Below are positions 33,446 to 42,343 of a stretch of 64,000 bases of DNA, piece after piece. The position numbers and the translations under genes are program-made. Each line of letters opens with the position of its first letter. The first letter of the stretch is position 1. The DNA lies in NCBI GenBank assembly GCA_023410475.1, contig JAEYPS010000032.1, forward strand, positions 248,001 to 312,000, given 5' to 3'. The stretch comes from Bacillota bacterium. Lineage in GTDB: Bacteria > Bacillota > Clostridia > Christensenellales > SZUA-584. The notes under the pieces were generated by a model. It saw nothing but the letters and a program-made list of their open reading frames with translations. It searched no databases and was not told the origin of the DNA.

Positions 33446-34639
33446 TCAATCAAGCTCGTCTGCGATGATGAGCTTTTCGGTATAATCCCTCGCGACATTG
33501 CTAAAAGGCTTTACGCTCTGGCTCAGCGCGTAAACGTCGGAAGCCTTTATATCTATATCTTCATACGCGGTAGACGCTACGGAGCCAGCGATAACGGGCA
33601 CACGGCTCACCGAGGATAACGCGGATAGAACGTCTTTGCTTCGGGCTCCTAGTACTCGGATATATTCCACGCTTTTTGTATTTTGTTTTTCCACCATATC
33701 CTTAGTGATGCCGAGCAGAGCGTAAAGAAGTATCCGCGATATTCGCGTGTATGTATACCTCTTTGTCTTTATGCTGGCGATAAGCTCTTCTCTTGTATAG
33801 CACTGCGACGCGGCGTCATAGATCCTGTTTTCCAGCCCTTCCGAAACGTCGGGAAGCGTTTTTATATACTCACGACCTCCGCGCCTTAGCCCAAACATGA
33901 GCTCCCTGTCAAACCGGCTGGGCATGACGGGTATGAGCCCCTCTTCGAGCCGCTTGCTGATATACTCCGCGCAGGCTTCAGGCATGGCGGATAAAGCGGA
34001 TTCCCCATGTCCTTGCTTGAACGCTTTGCGGATGGCGGTAGCGCTCGCGAGAGATGCGCCAATGTCTTCCGAATGATAACCCTCGCCTACGCGCTGTATA
34101 GCGTACGGCGTGATATTACAACTGCTGTTTTTAACAGCTCTCATATACTCTATTGCGAGTATGGCGTTCGGCATACAAAACTCGTCCGGGGTTTCGGGAT
34201 AGGCAGCCTTCATACGCGCTTTTGGAAAACTTAAACCGCTTTGCAGGTGTTCCTTCAGCGCACGCTTATAATCACCCGTTTCGTCATTCAGCCGTTCTGC
34301 GGCGTCGCTGAGAGCTTCTATGTCGTCAGTCTCACAGCCAAAGCTTATTGCCTTCGCTCCCGCCGCTTCGAGCACGGCAACGCCGCCCGATGCAAAACCT
34401 TCTGCGCTCTGCACAGCGTAAAGCAGCGGAAGCTCAATAACAGCGTCCGCTCCGCATAAAAGCGCGCAGGCGGCGCGCGTCCATTTATCGAAAATCGCCG
34501 GCTCACCTCGCTGAACGAAGCTGCCGCTCATGACGCAGATTATATAATCCGCCCCTGTTTTTTCACGCGAAAGTGCTATATGAAGCGCGTGGCCGTTATG
34601 AAACGGGTTATATTCGGAAACAATACCACAAAAACGCAT
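33446..34639 (-). CDS. tmcAL: tRNA(Met) cytidine acetate ligase (YlbM)
   Basis: Nucleotidyltransferase-like protein of 397 residues. In Bacillus TmcAL makes N4-acetylcytidine at the wobble position of elongator tRNA-Met from acetate and ATP. The N-terminal IVSEYNPFHNGHALHI holds the HxGH-type motif, followed by VMSGSFVQRGEPAIFDKWTRA. The family length is matched. It lies upstream of ylbJ and is divergent from pta, whose product is also linked to acetyl phosphate/acetate metabolism (possibly coincidental). Confidence 0.93.
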   Translation of the reverse strand: MRFCGIVSEYNPFHNGHALHIALSREKTGADYIICVMSGSFVQRGEPAIFDKWTRAACALLCGADAVIELPLLYAVQSAEGFASGGVAVLEAAGAKAISFGCETDDIEALSDAAERLNDETGDYKRALKEHLQSGLSFPKARMKAAYPETPDEFCMPNAILAIEYMRAVKNSSCNITPYAIQRVGEGYHSEDIGASLASATAIRKAFKQGHGESALSAMPEACAEYISKRLEEGLIPVMPSRFDRELMFGLRRGGREYIKTLPDVSEGLENRIYDAASQCYTREELIASIKTKRYTYTRISRILLYALLGITKDMVEKQNTKSVEYIRVLGARSKDVLSALSSVSRVPVIAGSVASTAYEDIDIKASDVYALSQSVKPFSNVARDYTEKLIIADELD

Positions 34640-34759
34640 AAATTCTCCCTTTTCAAATCCGTATAAATCTAATATAATAGTTTGGTTGTTTTATTATAAC
34701 ACTTGCATTGAGTGTTGTTTAGATACGTTTTTTATGTGAAGGGAGAAGAGGGAGAAGAA

Positions 34760-35749
34760 ATGGCTTTGATGGACGAAATCAAGCGGAAGGCGCGCGCCCT
34801 GAAAAAGAGGGTCGTGCTTCCCGAAGGGACGGAAGAGAGAACTATAAAGGCGGCGGAGATAATCTCCAAAGAAGGAATAGCGGATGTCATACTCCTTGGC
34901 AGCGTTTCCGAGATTAAAGAGAAGGCTAAAGGACAGGATTTATCAGGAGTAACAATAATCGATGTCAACGAGTCAGGAAAGCTTGAAAGCTACGCGCAAG
35001 AATTCTACGAGATGCGCAAACACAAGGGGATAACACCGAAGGACGCTAAAAAGACCATAGCAGACCCGATGTTCTACTCGTGTATGATGGTGAAAAAGGG
35101 CGATGCGGACGGGATGGTCGCAGGAGCGATAAATTCTACGGCAAACACATTAAGACCGGCACTTCAGATAATCAAAACCTTACCCGGCATATCAGTTGTT
35201 TCAAGCTGTTTCATAATGGAACTAAAATCAAATGATTACGGACACGACGGCGTTCTTATGTTCGGAGACTGCGCGGTCAATCCTAATCCCGATGAGAACG
35301 AGCTTGCCGCTATCGCGATTTCCACCGCGAAAACAGGCGCGCAATTGACGGGTATGACACCTAAAGTAGCCATGCTGTCGTTTTCCACAAAAGGAAGCGC
35401 AAAGCATGAGCTCGTAGATAAAGTAGTAAAAGCGACACAGATCGTAAAGAAGAACGCTCCGGAGCTTATGGTGGACGGAGAGCTTCAGGCCGACGCCGCG
35501 CTCGTCGAGAGCGTAGGCCTTTTAAAGTCGCCGGGAAGCCCGGTGGCAGGCAAAGCGAACGTGCTGATATTCCCCGACCTTCAATCAGGCAATATCGGGT
35601 ACAAGCTCGTGCAAAGGCTGGCAGGTGCCGAGGCCATAGGCCCCGTATGCCAGGGATTCGCCGCGCCCGTTAACGATCTCTCGAGAGGGTGCAGCGTAGA
35701 GGATATAGTATCAGTCGTTGCGATAACCGCCGTACAGGCGCAGCTATAG
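34760..35749 (+). CDS. pta: Phosphate acetyltransferase
   Basis: Enzyme of 329 residues that interconverts acetyl-CoA and acetyl phosphate. It begins MALMDEIKRKARALKKRVVLPEGTEERT and contains DGMVAGAINSTANTLRP, the ELQADAALVESV segment and NVLIFPDLQSGNIGYKL, all standard. The start is the ATG after an AGGGAG site; the open frame begins 16 codons earlier. It is the short form without the extra N-terminal domain. It is followed after nine bases by ackA. Confidence 0.96.
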   Translation: MALMDEIKRKARALKKRVVLPEGTEERTIKAAEIISKEGIADVILLGSVSEIKEKAKGQDLSGVTIIDVNESGKLESYAQEFYEMRKHKGITPKDAKKTIADPMFYSCMMVKKGDADGMVAGAINSTANTLRPALQIIKTLPGISVVSSCFIMELKSNDYGHDGVLMFGDCAVNPNPDENELAAIAISTAKTGAQLTGMTPKVAMLSFSTKGSAKHELVDKVVKATQIVKKNAPELMVDGELQADAALVESVGLLKSPGSPVAGKANVLIFPDLQSGNIGYKLVQRLAGAEAIGPVCQGFAAPVNDLSRGCSVEDIVSVVAITAVQAQL

Positions 35750-35758
35750 GAGGAAGAC

Positions 35759-36958
35759 ATGAATATACTTGTTGTAAACGCAGGAAGTTCGTCGCTGAAA
35801 TACCAGCTTATCGAAATGAACAACCATGAGGTGCTCGCGAAGGGAATAGTAGAGCGTATTGGAACGGACGGCGCCGTATTGACGCATAAACCCGAAAACG
35901 GCGACAAATACGTTGAGAAAGGAAATATCTCTGACCATACCGTGGCTTTTCAGGTCGTGATACGTGCGCTTACCGATAAAGAACATGGCGTTATAGCCGG
36001 CATGGATGAAATAAACGCCGTAGGCCACAGGGTAGTGCACGGGGCCGAGATGTTTTCCGGGGCCGTTAAGCTTGATGACAAGGTCATCTCCGCGCTCAAA
36101 GACTGCTGTGAGCTTGCTCCCCTTCACAATCCGGCAAACCTTATGGCTATACGCGCCTGCAAGAGTATAATGCCTGATGTGCCAATGGTAGGTGTGTTCG
36201 ACACCGCGTTCCATCAGACGATGCCCAAACATTCATATCTGTACGGACTTTCATACGAGGCGTATTCAAAATACCGCATACGCAGATACGGCTTCCACGG
36301 AACGTCGCACAAATACGTAGCAACGAGATACGCTGACCTTGTTGGAAAAGACATAAAAGACTTAAAGATCGTAACATGTCATCTGGGCAACGGCTCGAGC
36401 ATAACGGCGGTAGACGGCGGCAGTTCCGTCGATACTACCATGGGCTTCACGCCTCTTGAAGGCCTTGTGATGGGGACGCGCTCCGGAGACATCGATCCCG
36501 CTATCGTGCCTTATCTTATGGAGAAGATGAGCATGAACCTCGAGGAGACTATCACCTACCTTAACAAGGAGTGCGGTGTGTGGGGTATCTCAGGAGTATC
36601 GAGCGATTTTCGTGACCTGTGGGCGGCGGCGGAAAAAGGGAACGACCGTGCCAAAACAGCCATCGAGGTGTTCTGCTATCGCGTAAGAAAGTTTATAGGT
36701 GCGTACGCGGCCGCGATGGGCGGCGTGGACGCTATAATCTTTACGGCCGGCATAGGCGAGAACGACCATATTATACGCGAGATGTGCGTGGAAGGGCTAG
36801 GCTGCTTCGGTGCTTATATCGATAAAAATATCAACACCTTTGACTCCCGTGGCAAAGAGATGCGCCTCTCGGGAAGCGACTCAAGGGTGGATATATGGTG
36901 CGTGCCGACGAACGAAGAGCTTGCCATTGCGAAGGAGACATACGCCCTTTGCAAATAG
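35759..36958 (+). CDS. ackA: Acetate kinase
   Basis: Enzyme of 399 residues that makes ATP and acetate from acetyl phosphate. It begins MNILVVNAGSSSLKYQLIE and shows HRVVHG, GVFDTAFHQTMP, HGTSHK, CHLGNGSSI, TMGFTPLEGLVMGTRSGDIDP and FTAGIGEN. A GGAGG site precedes the start. With pta it forms the acetate branch of fermentation, substrate-level ATP formation in an anaerobe. Confidence 0.97.
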   Translation: MNILVVNAGSSSLKYQLIEMNNHEVLAKGIVERIGTDGAVLTHKPENGDKYVEKGNISDHTVAFQVVIRALTDKEHGVIAGMDEINAVGHRVVHGAEMFSGAVKLDDKVISALKDCCELAPLHNPANLMAIRACKSIMPDVPMVGVFDTAFHQTMPKHSYLYGLSYEAYSKYRIRRYGFHGTSHKYVATRYADLVGKDIKDLKIVTCHLGNGSSITAVDGGSSVDTTMGFTPLEGLVMGTRSGDIDPAIVPYLMEKMSMNLEETITYLNKECGVWGISGVSSDFRDLWAAAEKGNDRAKTAIEVFCYRVRKFIGAYAAAMGGVDAIIFTAGIGENDHIIREMCVEGLGCFGAYIDKNINTFDSRGKEMRLSGSDSRVDIWCVPTNEELAIAKETYALCK

Positions 36959-36960
36959 TA

Positions 36961-36989
36961 TAGACAAATAATCCCGCTGAGGTTATAAT
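36961..36989 (+). promoter_or_regulatory. Sigma-A promoter for the hisS T-box operon
   Basis: TAGACA, a 17-base spacer and a perfect TATAAT lie just after ackA. Transcription would begin near 36996, at the start of the T-box leader. Confidence 0.85.
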
Positions 36990-36995
36990 GTGCAC

Positions 36996-37220
36996 AAAGA
37001 AGAGGACCCCGGCTCATTGACACTGCTTTTTAAGGGACATACCGGCGTGACTGCAACCGGTATGAGAGCGGATTGGGCGCGGCAACAGCCTCTTTACATA
37101 TTAATAAACGACCCGAAAGCCTTGCGCTTAAGGGTTTAAAGAGCCCGGAGCGTTCCGGGAATACGGGTGGTACCGCGGGTTATTCTCGTCCCTGTCATGC
37201 GACGGGGACTTTTATTTTTA
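36996..37220 (+). promoter_or_regulatory. T-box leader upstream of hisS-aspS
   Basis: T-box riboswitch that senses uncharged tRNA and controls read-through into hisS-aspS. AAGAGG near 37010 and CCTCTT near 37090 can close Stem I, which has the apical hairpin ACCGG / CCGGT and an ATGAGAG bulge. A Stem III hairpin (CCGGA / TTCCGG) precedes the T-box sequence ACGGGTGGTACCGCGG (about 37162-37178). The terminator is GTCCCTGTC / GACGGGGAC (37188-37209) followed by TTTTATTTTT. The specifier codon could not be fixed by eye: no clear His (CAC/CAT) or Asp (GAC) triplet appears on the 3' side of Stem I. Confidence 0.92.
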
Positions 37221-37234
37221 AATGAGGTGTAAAG

Positions 37235-38500
37235 ATGCTGACTCAGGCGCCGAAAGGCACTAAGGACGTTTTGCCGGGCGAAAGCGTAAAGTGGCAGTAT
37301 ATCGAAGGAATAATAAGGGGCATATGCGCGAGATTCGGCTACGGCGAGATAAGGACGCCGGTTTTCGAGCATACAGAGCTGTTTCAGCGCGGCGTGGGCG
37401 GAACGACTGATATCGTCCAGAAAGAGATGTATACATTCCTAGACAAGGGAGAGCGCAGTATAACATTGCGCCCCGAAGGCACGGCAGGCGTTGTAAGAAG
37501 CTTTATCGAGAACAAGCTTTACGCCGATTCGCAGCCGACAAAGGCCTACTACTTATCGGCGCCGATATTCAGATATGAGAGGCCTCAGGCTGGCCGTCTG
37601 CGCGAGCATCACCAGTTTGGCATAGAGGCGTTCGGAGCGCCCGGCCCGTCGATAGACGCCGAGGTCATATCCCTTGCGTTGTCGGTGTTTAAAGAACTCA
37701 AAATAACAGGGATAGAGCTTAATATAAACAGCATAGGCTGTAAGGATTGCCGCCCGGGGTACAACGAGGCGCTTAAGGGGTATCTTAAGCAAAACGAGAG
37801 CATGCTTTGCGGCACCTGCCGCGAGAGGATGCAAACCAACCCGCTGCGCGTACTCGATTGCAAGGAAGAGCGGTGCTCGGATATAGTTAAGAACGCGCCG
37901 GTTATGCTGGGCTGCCTTTGCGAAGACTGCGAAACGCATTTTGAAGGACTCAAGAAAAGGCTCGCGACAGCGGGAATAGAATATTCTATAAATCCGTTTA
38001 TAGTCCGCGGGCTCGATTATTATACAAAAACGGTGTTCGAGATTATATCGAACGACATAGGCGCTAAGGGAACCGTCTGCGGAGGCGGAAGGTACGACGG
38101 GCTTGTAGAGGAGATAGGCGGGCCTCCGACGCCGGGGATAGGCTTCGGAATGGGCATAGAGAGGCTGCTGCTCTCGATAGAATCCGCGGGCGTCGATATG
38201 CCGCGGCAGAGGCAATGCGATGTATACGTATGCTCCATGGGAGAAGAAGCGGCTATGAAAAGCTTTTCAATAGCTTCAGAGCTTAGGGAATCAGGAGTAA
38301 AAGCCGAATGCGACCATATGGGAAGAAGCATGAAGGCGCAGCTCAAGTACGCGAATAAGATTGGCGCGCCGTGGGTTATCATAATCGGTGAGGACGAGAT
38401 AAATAAAGGCGCGGCGGTAGTAAGAGATATGGAAAACAGCAAAGAGAATTCGGTTCCTTTTAAGGAGCTCAAAAGTTTTATAAAGGCGGGTCTTGTATGA
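37235..38500 (+). CDS. hisS: Histidyl-tRNA synthetase
   Basis: Class II synthetase of 421 residues. Motifs: TQAPKGTKDVLP at the start, RTPVFEHTELFQRGVG, motif 2 FRYERPQAGRLREHHQFGIE, the histidine motifs LDYYTKTVFE, and GGGRYDGL, then motif 3 GIGFGMGIERLLL. The C-terminal anticodon-binding domain starts at about residue 328. It is preceded by a T-box leader and a GAGGTG site, and its stop overlaps aspS (ATGA). Confidence 0.97.
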   Translation: MLTQAPKGTKDVLPGESVKWQYIEGIIRGICARFGYGEIRTPVFEHTELFQRGVGGTTDIVQKEMYTFLDKGERSITLRPEGTAGVVRSFIENKLYADSQPTKAYYLSAPIFRYERPQAGRLREHHQFGIEAFGAPGPSIDAEVISLALSVFKELKITGIELNINSIGCKDCRPGYNEALKGYLKQNESMLCGTCRERMQTNPLRVLDCKEERCSDIVKNAPVMLGCLCEDCETHFEGLKKRLATAGIEYSINPFIVRGLDYYTKTVFEIISNDIGAKGTVCGGGRYDGLVEEIGGPPTPGIGFGMGIERLLLSIESAGVDMPRQRQCDVYVCSMGEEAAMKSFSIASELRESGVKAECDHMGRSMKAQLKYANKIGAPWVIIIGEDEINKGAAVVRDMENSKENSVPFKELKSFIKAGLV

Positions 38501-40317
38501 GTGAATTTTTACAGGGGTGGAAAAGGACAAACTATTGCGCAAACTTTACGACAGAGGACGTCGGAACTGACGTTGCTCTTATGGGCTGGGTGCAGACAAG
38601 GCGTAACTTAGGCTCGCTCATATTCATCGATCTCAGGGACAGGACGGGCATAATGCAGGTCGTGTTCGACGAGTCGTTGTTTCAGGGCAGTTTCGCGGAC
38701 GTTGAGAGCCTGAGAAGCGAATTTACTATAGCGGTGAAGGGCGATATAGTGATGCGCGACCCCGAGACGGTTAACGAAAAGCTGCCTACGGGGCTAATAG
38801 AGGTAAAGGTAAAGGAACTGAAAGTATTCAACAGGGCGCAGACGCCGCCGTTCGAGATATCCGACGACACGCCGGTGCGCGAAGAAGTACGACTGAAATA
38901 CCGCTATCTAGACTTAAGACGGCCTTTGATGCAAAACAATATAGCGGTGAGGAGCCGTATTGCGGCAGCCGCGAGGGAGTATCTGGGCGGCAACGGGTTT
39001 ATCGAGATAGAGACTCCTATGCTTACGAAGAGTACACCCGAGGGGGCTAGAGATTACCTTGTGCCCTCAAGGGTGCATGAGGGCAGCTTTTACGCTCTGC
39101 CTCAGTCGCCGCAGACATTGAAGCAGATACTGATGATGTCGGGCTTCGACCGCTATTATCAGATAGTCAAGTGCTTTCGCGACGAGGACCTCAGAGCGGA
39201 CAGGCAGCCCGAGTTCACGCAGATAGACATAGAGATGTCGTTCGTGGACGTGGACGATATCATCGCGGCCAACGAAGGGCTTATAGCGCATGTATTCAAG
39301 AGTGTGCTGGATGTAGACATACCGCTGCCGCTTCAGAGGCTGACCTACAAGCAGGCCATGGACAGATACGGCTCGGACAAGCCGGACACGCGCTTCGGCC
39401 TCGAGCTTGTGGATGTCAGCGATATCGTAGAGCCGTCGGGGTTCCAGGTGTTCTCTTCCGTCGTGAAAAACGGCGGGAGCGTGCGCGCGCTCAACGTCAA
39501 AGGAGCGGTGGACAAGTTCGCGAGGCGCGAGATAGACGCACTCGTCGATTTCGTAAAGATATACGGCGCAAAGGGCATGGCGTGGATATCTATGAAAGAG
39601 GACGGCATGCAGTCGCCCATAACGAAGTTCTTTTCCGAGCAGGAGCTTGACGCTCTGCTTAAGAGGACGGACGCGAAGACGGGCGATCTTATCTTCTTCG
39701 TCGGAGATAAGAATAAAGTCGTGTTCGATTCTCTCGGAAACCTTAGGCTCAAGCTCGCTGAAAAGCTTGACCTTATAGACAAGAGCAAGTTCAATCTTCT
39801 GTGGGTAGTCGACTTCCCACTGTTCGAATACAGCGAAGAGGATAAGCGCCATGTGGCGATGCATCATCCGTTCACGTCGCCCAAGGACGAGGATGTTGAA
39901 AAGCTTGAGAGCGACCCCTCCGCCGTTTACGCCAAGGCGTACGACATTGTGCTCAACGGCAACGAAATAGGCGGAGGAAGCATAAGGAACCATAGCACGG
40001 AGGTTCAGGAGAGGATGCTGAGGGCGCTCGGGTTCTCGAAGGAGCAGGCGTGGGAAAACTTCGGCTTTTTGCTCGAGGCGCTGAAATACGGAGCGCCGCC
40101 TCACGGAGGCATAGCGTTCGGCCTCGACAGGCTCGCGATGCTGATGCTCGGGCTTTCCTCTATAAGAGACGTCATAGCGTTCCCGAAGGTGCAGAACGCT
40201 TCGTGCCCGATGACGGGAGCGCCCTCTGCTGTTTCCGAAAAACAATTAAGAGAGCTTGGGCTGAAGGTAAATGCGGCTCTTAAAAACCGTGAGACTTTTA
40301 GGGATGAAAATCAGTGA
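38497..40317 (+). CDS. aspS: Aspartyl-tRNA synthetase, with repeat-derived C-terminus
   Basis: Class II synthetase of 606 residues of the bacterial type with a GAD insertion domain. The OB-fold anticodon-binding domain comes first (WVQTRRNLGSLIFIDLRDRTG), then motif 2 FRDEDLRADRQPEFTQIDIEMS and motif 3 GIAFGLDRLAMLMLG. The normal end (SEKQLRELGLKV) is followed by about 15 extra residues ending KNRETFRDENQ, which are encoded by a copy of the palindromic repeat in the same reading phase as the iorB insertion. The stop overlaps tcdA. Whether it charges tRNA-Asn as well is not tested here. Confidence 0.96.
   Translation: MSEFLQGWKRTNYCANFTTEDVGTDVALMGWVQTRRNLGSLIFIDLRDRTGIMQVVFDESLFQGSFADVESLRSEFTIAVKGDIVMRDPETVNEKLPTGLIEVKVKELKVFNRAQTPPFEISDDTPVREEVRLKYRYLDLRRPLMQNNIAVRSRIAAAAREYLGGNGFIEIETPMLTKSTPEGARDYLVPSRVHEGSFYALPQSPQTLKQILMMSGFDRYYQIVKCFRDEDLRADRQPEFTQIDIEMSFVDVDDIIAANEGLIAHVFKSVLDVDIPLPLQRLTYKQAMDRYGSDKPDTRFGLELVDVSDIVEPSGFQVFSSVVKNGGSVRALNVKGAVDKFARREIDALVDFVKIYGAKGMAWISMKEDGMQSPITKFFSEQELDALLKRTDAKTGDLIFFVGDKNKVVFDSLGNLRLKLAEKLDLIDKSKFNLLWVVDFPLFEYSEEDKRHVAMHHPFTSPKDEDVEKLESDPSAVYAKAYDIVLNGNEIGGGSIRNHSTEVQERMLRALGFSKEQAWENFGFLLEALKYGAPPHGGIAFGLDRLAMLMLGLSSIRDVIAFPKVQNASCPMTGAPSAVSEKQLRELGLKVNAALKNRETFRDENQ
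40277..40309 (+). repeat. Palindromic repeat, copy C (end of aspS)
   Basis: CTCTTAAAAACC, loop GTGA, then GACTTTTAGGGATGAAAAT. The right half is identical to copy A over GACTTTTAGGG and nearly so for the next eight bases. The left arm has drifted. It encodes the last residues of AspS and ends a few bases before the tcdA start. Confidence 0.75.
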
Positions 40318-41003
40318 GCGATTTTTCGAGACAGCATAAGCTTACGGGCGGAGAAGGCCAAAAGCGCCTGTCGGTGGCGCACGTCGCGGTGTTCGGCATA
40401 GGAGGCGTCGGAGGACACGCCGCTGAAGCTATAGCGCGCTCAGGCGCAGGCGCCATAACGCTGATAGACAAAGACGACGTTGAAGCGTCAAATATAAACA
40501 GGCAGCTTATAGCGCTCGTCAGTACGATAGGTCAGCCAAAAGCAGAGCTGATGAAAGCGCGTATACAGGACATTAACCCCGATTGCCGCGTGAGCGCAAA
40601 AAAGGTGTTCGTGACCCCCGAGAATATCGTCGGGCTGCTCGAAGGTATAACGTACGCAGTGGACGCGGTGGACAACGTCACGGCGAAGCTCGCGATAATA
40701 TCGGCGTGCAGGGATATGGGCATTCCCGTTATATCAGCGATGGGCGCCGGTAACAGGGTAAAGGGCGTTTTCAGAGTAATGGACATATCCGAAACGAAGG
40801 ACGACGCTCTTGCGAAGGTCATGCGCAGGGAACTAAAGAAGCGAGGCATAGAGCGGGTAAAGGTGTCGTGCTGCGACGAGCCGGCGGCGCTGTCGCGCTC
40901 TGCGGACGAGCCGGTGTCGAGCATATCGTATATACCGGGGCTTTGCGGACTCACGCTGGCCGGAGAAGCGATAAGGGATATTATAAATGCAGGAAATGGT
41001 TGA
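40314..41003 (+). CDS. tcdA: tRNA threonylcarbamoyladenosine dehydratase
   Basis: E1-like ATP-dependent enzyme of 229 residues that cyclises t6A to ct6A at position 37 of tRNAs. The Rossmann/ThiF motif is GIGGVGGHAAEAIARSG, followed by LIDKDDVEASNINRQ, and the family residues MGAGNRV. The start is GTG overlapping the aspS stop (GTGA). Related ThiF/MoeB enzymes have the same fold, but size and the N-terminal FSRQHKLTGGEGQKRL favour TcdA. Confidence 0.92.
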   Translation: MSDFSRQHKLTGGEGQKRLSVAHVAVFGIGGVGGHAAEAIARSGAGAITLIDKDDVEASNINRQLIALVSTIGQPKAELMKARIQDINPDCRVSAKKVFVTPENIVGLLEGITYAVDAVDNVTAKLAIISACRDMGIPVISAMGAGNRVKGVFRVMDISETKDDALAKVMRRELKKRGIERVKVSCCDEPAALSRSADEPVSSISYIPGLCGLTLAGEAIRDIINAGNG

Positions 41004-41418
41004 AAACGGCGAAGTCGTAGAGATAAGGGGCGATACCGCGTTTGTAAAGTTTCGCCGCAGCGCGGCGTGCGGAAGGTGCAGGGCGTGCGGCATGCTCTCT
41101 AATCAGAACGAGATAGTGGTCGAGATGCCTAACGACTTGGACGCGGCGACAGGAGATTTTGTCTCTGTTCAAATCAAGATGAAAAAGGCGCTCAAAGCCT
41201 CGGTGATAGCTTATGTTTTCCCGCTCATAATGCTTTTTCTCGGCGTGTTCGCGGGCTGGCTCCTATCTGACGTGCTGGGACTGTTTGAGAATGCCGACAT
41301 AACGATGGCGCTGTGCGCGATTATTTTTGTTATTTTATCCTTTTTGCTGTTAAAAACAGCTTATCCGTTATATAATAAGACGGTCAGCAGCGTTTATACG
41401 ATGGTAAGCAGAAAATAA
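40987..41418 (+). CDS. RseC-like (SoxR-reducing system) membrane protein
   Basis: Protein of up to 143 residues. The soluble N-terminal part ENGEVVEIRGDTAFVKFRRSAACGRCRACG carries a Cys cluster (CGRCRAC), and two membrane segments follow (about 69-92 and 102-122). This matches RseC/MucC family proteins, part of the SoxR-reducing or electron-transfer assembly in some bacteria, often beside Rnf genes in Clostridia (none here). The first ATG overlaps tcdA by 17 bases; a second ATG three codons later is an equally good start. Confidence 0.85.
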   Translation: MQEMVENGEVVEIRGDTAFVKFRRSAACGRCRACGMLSNQNEIVVEMPNDLDAATGDFVSVQIKMKKALKASVIAYVFPLIMLFLGVFAGWLLSDVLGLFENADITMALCAIIFVILSFLLLKTAYPLYNKTVSSVYTMVSRK

Positions 41419-41486
41419 CGAACGCTAGGCGCAGACTGTTTTATGAAAACAAGTCGGTAAGATTCACAAAAGATAGGAGAACATAT

Positions 41487-41813
41487 ATGTCAGACAAAGC
41501 AATCGAGATAACAAGCGCAAATTTCGACGAAATAGTTGGAAAAAGCACCCAGCCGGTGCTTGTTGATTTCTGGGCCGAATGGTGCAATCCCTGCAGGATG
41601 ATTTCCCCGGTGGTCGACGAGATAGCCCAAAGCTACGAAGGCAGAGCCATAGTCGGAAAAGTCAATATCGACGAGCAGGGCGAGCTCGCCCAAAAGTTCG
41701 GAGTCATGAGCATACCTACTCTGATAGTCTTCAAAGACGGTCAGGTTGCCCAAAAATCTGTGGGAGTAGTGGGAAAAGACAAGATTTCAAATATGATAGA
41801 TTCTGTTTTATAA
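41487..41813 (+). CDS. trxA: Thioredoxin with CNPC active site
   Basis: Protein of 108 residues with the thioredoxin fold. The active site is WAEWCNPCRM (Cys33, Cys36), whereas most thioredoxins have CGPC; the change of Gly to Asn should alter redox potential. The cis-proline region MSIPTLIVFKDG is normal. AGGAGAA precedes the start. It reduces disulfides in the cytosol. No reductase gene is beside it. Confidence 0.95.
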   Translation: MSDKAIEITSANFDEIVGKSTQPVLVDFWAEWCNPCRMISPVVDEIAQSYEGRAIVGKVNIDEQGELAQKFGVMSIPTLIVFKDGQVAQKSVGVVGKDKISNMIDSVL

Positions 41814-41838
41814 ATGTGTATACATTCAGGCGATTCTT

Positions 41839-41847
41839 TGCTATAAT
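41839..41847 (+). promoter_or_regulatory. Extended -10 promoter element before spoVS
   Basis: TGCTATAAT (TGn plus perfect -10) lies 28 bases before the spoVS start. The -35 region is weak. In Bacillus spoVS is under sigma-H, but I do not see a convincing sigma-H match here. Confidence 0.5.
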
Positions 41848-41874
41848 TAAACATCACATTTTATCGGGGTTGTT

Positions 41875-42135
41875 ATGGAGCCATTGAGAGTATCGACAAA
41901 GTCGCAGCCCAAGTCGGTCGCGGGCGCGATTGCGGCGATGATAAACGATTATCACAAAGCAGAAGTCATAGCGGTAGGCGCAGGGGCTGTTAATCAGGCT
42001 ATCAAGGCGATTGCGATAACGAGAGGATTTATGGCGCCGAGGGGAATTGACCTTGTTGTTATACCTGCGTTTGCCAATGTTGAGATAGACGGAGTAGCCA
42101 GAACTTCAATCAAGCTTTTTGTCGAGATCCGTTAA
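41875..42135 (+). CDS. spoVS: Stage V sporulation protein S
   Basis: Small protein of 86 residues, highly conserved in spore formers, an Alba-like fold needed for late sporulation and spore coat/germination in Bacillus. Sequence features: LRVSTKSQPKSVAGAIAAMI, AVGAGAVNQAIKAIAI, RGFMAPRGIDLVVIPAF. It is a single-gene unit with its own promoter and a following hairpin. It supports that the organism sporulates. Confidence 0.96.
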   Translation: MEPLRVSTKSQPKSVAGAIAAMINDYHKAEVIAVGAGAVNQAIKAIAITRGFMAPRGIDLVVIPAFANVEIDGVARTSIKLFVEIR

Positions 42136-42150
42136 TGTTACAGACCATGC

Positions 42151-42172
42151 CGGCATAACGCCGTTTTTTTTT
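42151..42172 (+). terminator. Terminator after spoVS
   Basis: Short stem CGGC / GCCG with loop ATAAC, followed by nine T. The stem is weak but the T tract is long. A second small hairpin (GCCTG / CAGGC) lies about 30 bases further. The rest of the 208-base gap before smc shows nothing clear. Confidence 0.6.
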
Positions 42173-42343
42173 GCGGGGCGGCGGAACTGCGCGCCTGTTT
42201 TGCAGGCTCAAGAGCGCAGGCGTATTAAGGTGTGTTATTACTGTTAGTATTTTTTTGCGGACAATAGTTAATTTTAATTCAGCGCTGCCAAGAAGCCGTA
42301 AGGCTATTTGGAGTGTGCATGATGTATAAAGGCGGTTTTGGTA

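Noticed and set aside
39067..40245. Long minus-strand open frame (392 codons) across aspS
   Set aside because: It lies entirely opposite an intact, conserved gene and its peptide is low-complexity (His, Arg, Leu, Val rich). It is a shadow of codon usage.
41820..41850. Sigma-H promoter ahead of spoVS
   Set aside because: The GAAT-type -10 is missing; the TGCTATAAT element fits a sigma-A extended -10 better.
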